DNA from: Streptococcaceae bacterium
GTDB lineage: Bacteria > Bacillota > Bacilli > Lactobacillales > Streptococcaceae
Length of the DNA stretch: 6,651 nt
Direction of reading: 5' to 3'
Assembly: GCA_009779335.1 (NCBI GenBank)
Contig: WREM01000059.1
Coordinates: forward strand, 1 to 6,651
The stretch's first letter is position 1; every line of letters starts with the position of its first letter. Position numbers and translations under genes: made by a program. Below, one piece after another: positions 6,119-6,651 of this stretch. The notes under the pieces are model-generated. The model searched no databases, had not been told where the DNA came from, and saw nothing but the letters and a program-made list of their open reading frames with translations.

Positions 6119-6651
6119 GTGAAAAAATTTAACTTCAGTAAACTACTTATAACAGCATTAATCATTCTTGTTACAGCTATTTTAGCAGTCATTATTTCTG
6201 TACAAAATTATAAAAATCACCGTCAACCATCAGTCATGACTCAAATGATAAATGATGGGACAGGTTGGGTAGACGGGTTCGTTGGTGCTCCTATTCGCTA
6301 TGTTCAGGACAAGAGCAATCAAATAGATGATATGCTTCATGCCTATCAACAAAACGAAAGCCTTAAATCAGAATTGGTGGCCAGTCAGCCTGACAAAGAT
6401 AAGCTTGATGCTATTCAATCAGAAAACAAACAACTCAAAGATGCACTCAAACTCAAAGACACGTTGACCAATTATGACACAATTTCTGCGACGGTCATTT
6501 CAAGAGATCCTAATTCATGGGATGATACACTCACAATAAACAGCGGGAAGCAAGATGGCTTAGTTGATAATATGGTTGTCATGGCTAATGGAGGAGTGAT
6601 CGGACGTATCAGTCAAGTCAATCAAAACAGCTCAAAGGTCGCTCTATTTAA
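6119..6651 (+). CDS. mreC: Rod shape-determining protein MreC, N-terminal part (3' end outside window)
   Basis: MreC is a bitopic membrane protein that organises the elongation or peripheral cell-wall synthesis machinery. Ovococci keep it, with MreD, although they lack MreB. The frame is open from the GTG at 6119 to the window edge, giving 177 codons plus two bases. The GTG has the ribosome site AGGA (6108-6111) with a 7-nt gap. Residues 1-9 are basic, 10-28 form the single membrane helix, and about 60-115 is a polar, heptad-like helical region consistent with the coiled coil. The beta-barrel domain starts near 121 with TISATVISRDPNSWDDTL, followed by INSGKQDGLVDNMVV and GGVIGRISQV, close to the family pattern. 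mreD is expected next, outside the window. Its parS-like neighbour fits an origin-near position. Confidence 0.93.
   Translation, partial: MKKFNFSKLLITALIILVTAILAVIISVQNYKNHRQPSVMTQMINDGTGWVDGFVGAPIRYVQDKSNQIDDMLHAYQQNESLKSELVASQPDKDKLDAIQSENKQLKDALKLKDTLTNYDTISATVISRDPNSWDDTLTINSGKQDGLVDNMVVMANGGVIGRISQVNQNSSKVALF

Noticed and set aside
6097..6132. An 11-codon frame starting ATG AAC GTG overlapping the mreC start
   Set aside because: It has no ribosome site at proper distance and no sign of being a leader peptide. The GTG at 6119 has a proper AGGA site.

Overview
The window looks like chromosomal core DNA of a low-GC Gram-positive coccus of the Streptococcaceae, most likely Lactococcus or a close relative. 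The grounds are A+T-rich sequence, Firmicute-type ribosome binding sites, strict TATAAT-like promoters, the MnmE C-terminus and a truncated mreC beside rpiA. The genus is inference, not proven. I see no insertion sequence, phage gene, CRISPR array, tRNA or rRNA.

Layout. (1) 1-557: the last quarter of recG, a branched-DNA helicase. (2) 557-1295: a stop/start-overlapping gene for a possible uracil-DNA-glycosylase-superfamily protein, split into two frames by one apparent extra base near 850-852. (3) 1301-1340: an A/T-rich hairpin serving as a shared terminator for this operon and the convergent mnmE. (4) 2707-1334, minus strand: mnmE, a tRNA-modifying GTPase. (5) 2708-2753: a 46-bp divergent promoter region. 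(6) 2754-5288: a tightly overlapping trio of an RsuA-type pseudouridine synthase, an ABC ATPase and an ABC-2 permease. (7) 5332-6006: rpiA with its own extended -10 promoter. (8) 6007-6118: an intergenic region with a perfect parS-like palindrome and the mreC promoter. (9) 6119 to the end: the first 177 codons of mreC.

How the genes work together. The genes are mostly housekeeping: DNA repair (recG and perhaps its neighbour), tRNA and rRNA modification (mnmE, rsuA), export (ABC pair), the pentose phosphate pathway (rpiA) and cell-wall elongation (mreC). The most notable non-coding element is the 16-bp sequence TGTTTCACGTGAAACA at 6009-6024, which matches the ParB/Spo0J centromere site. It suggests an origin-proximal location and lies inside a 26-bp perfect palindrome that includes the rpiA stop codon. 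The second is the mnmE/rsuA divergent region, where both start codons sit exactly 6 nt from an outward-facing TAAAAT box, so one or both mRNAs could be leaderless. I found no convincing undescribed multi-gene system.
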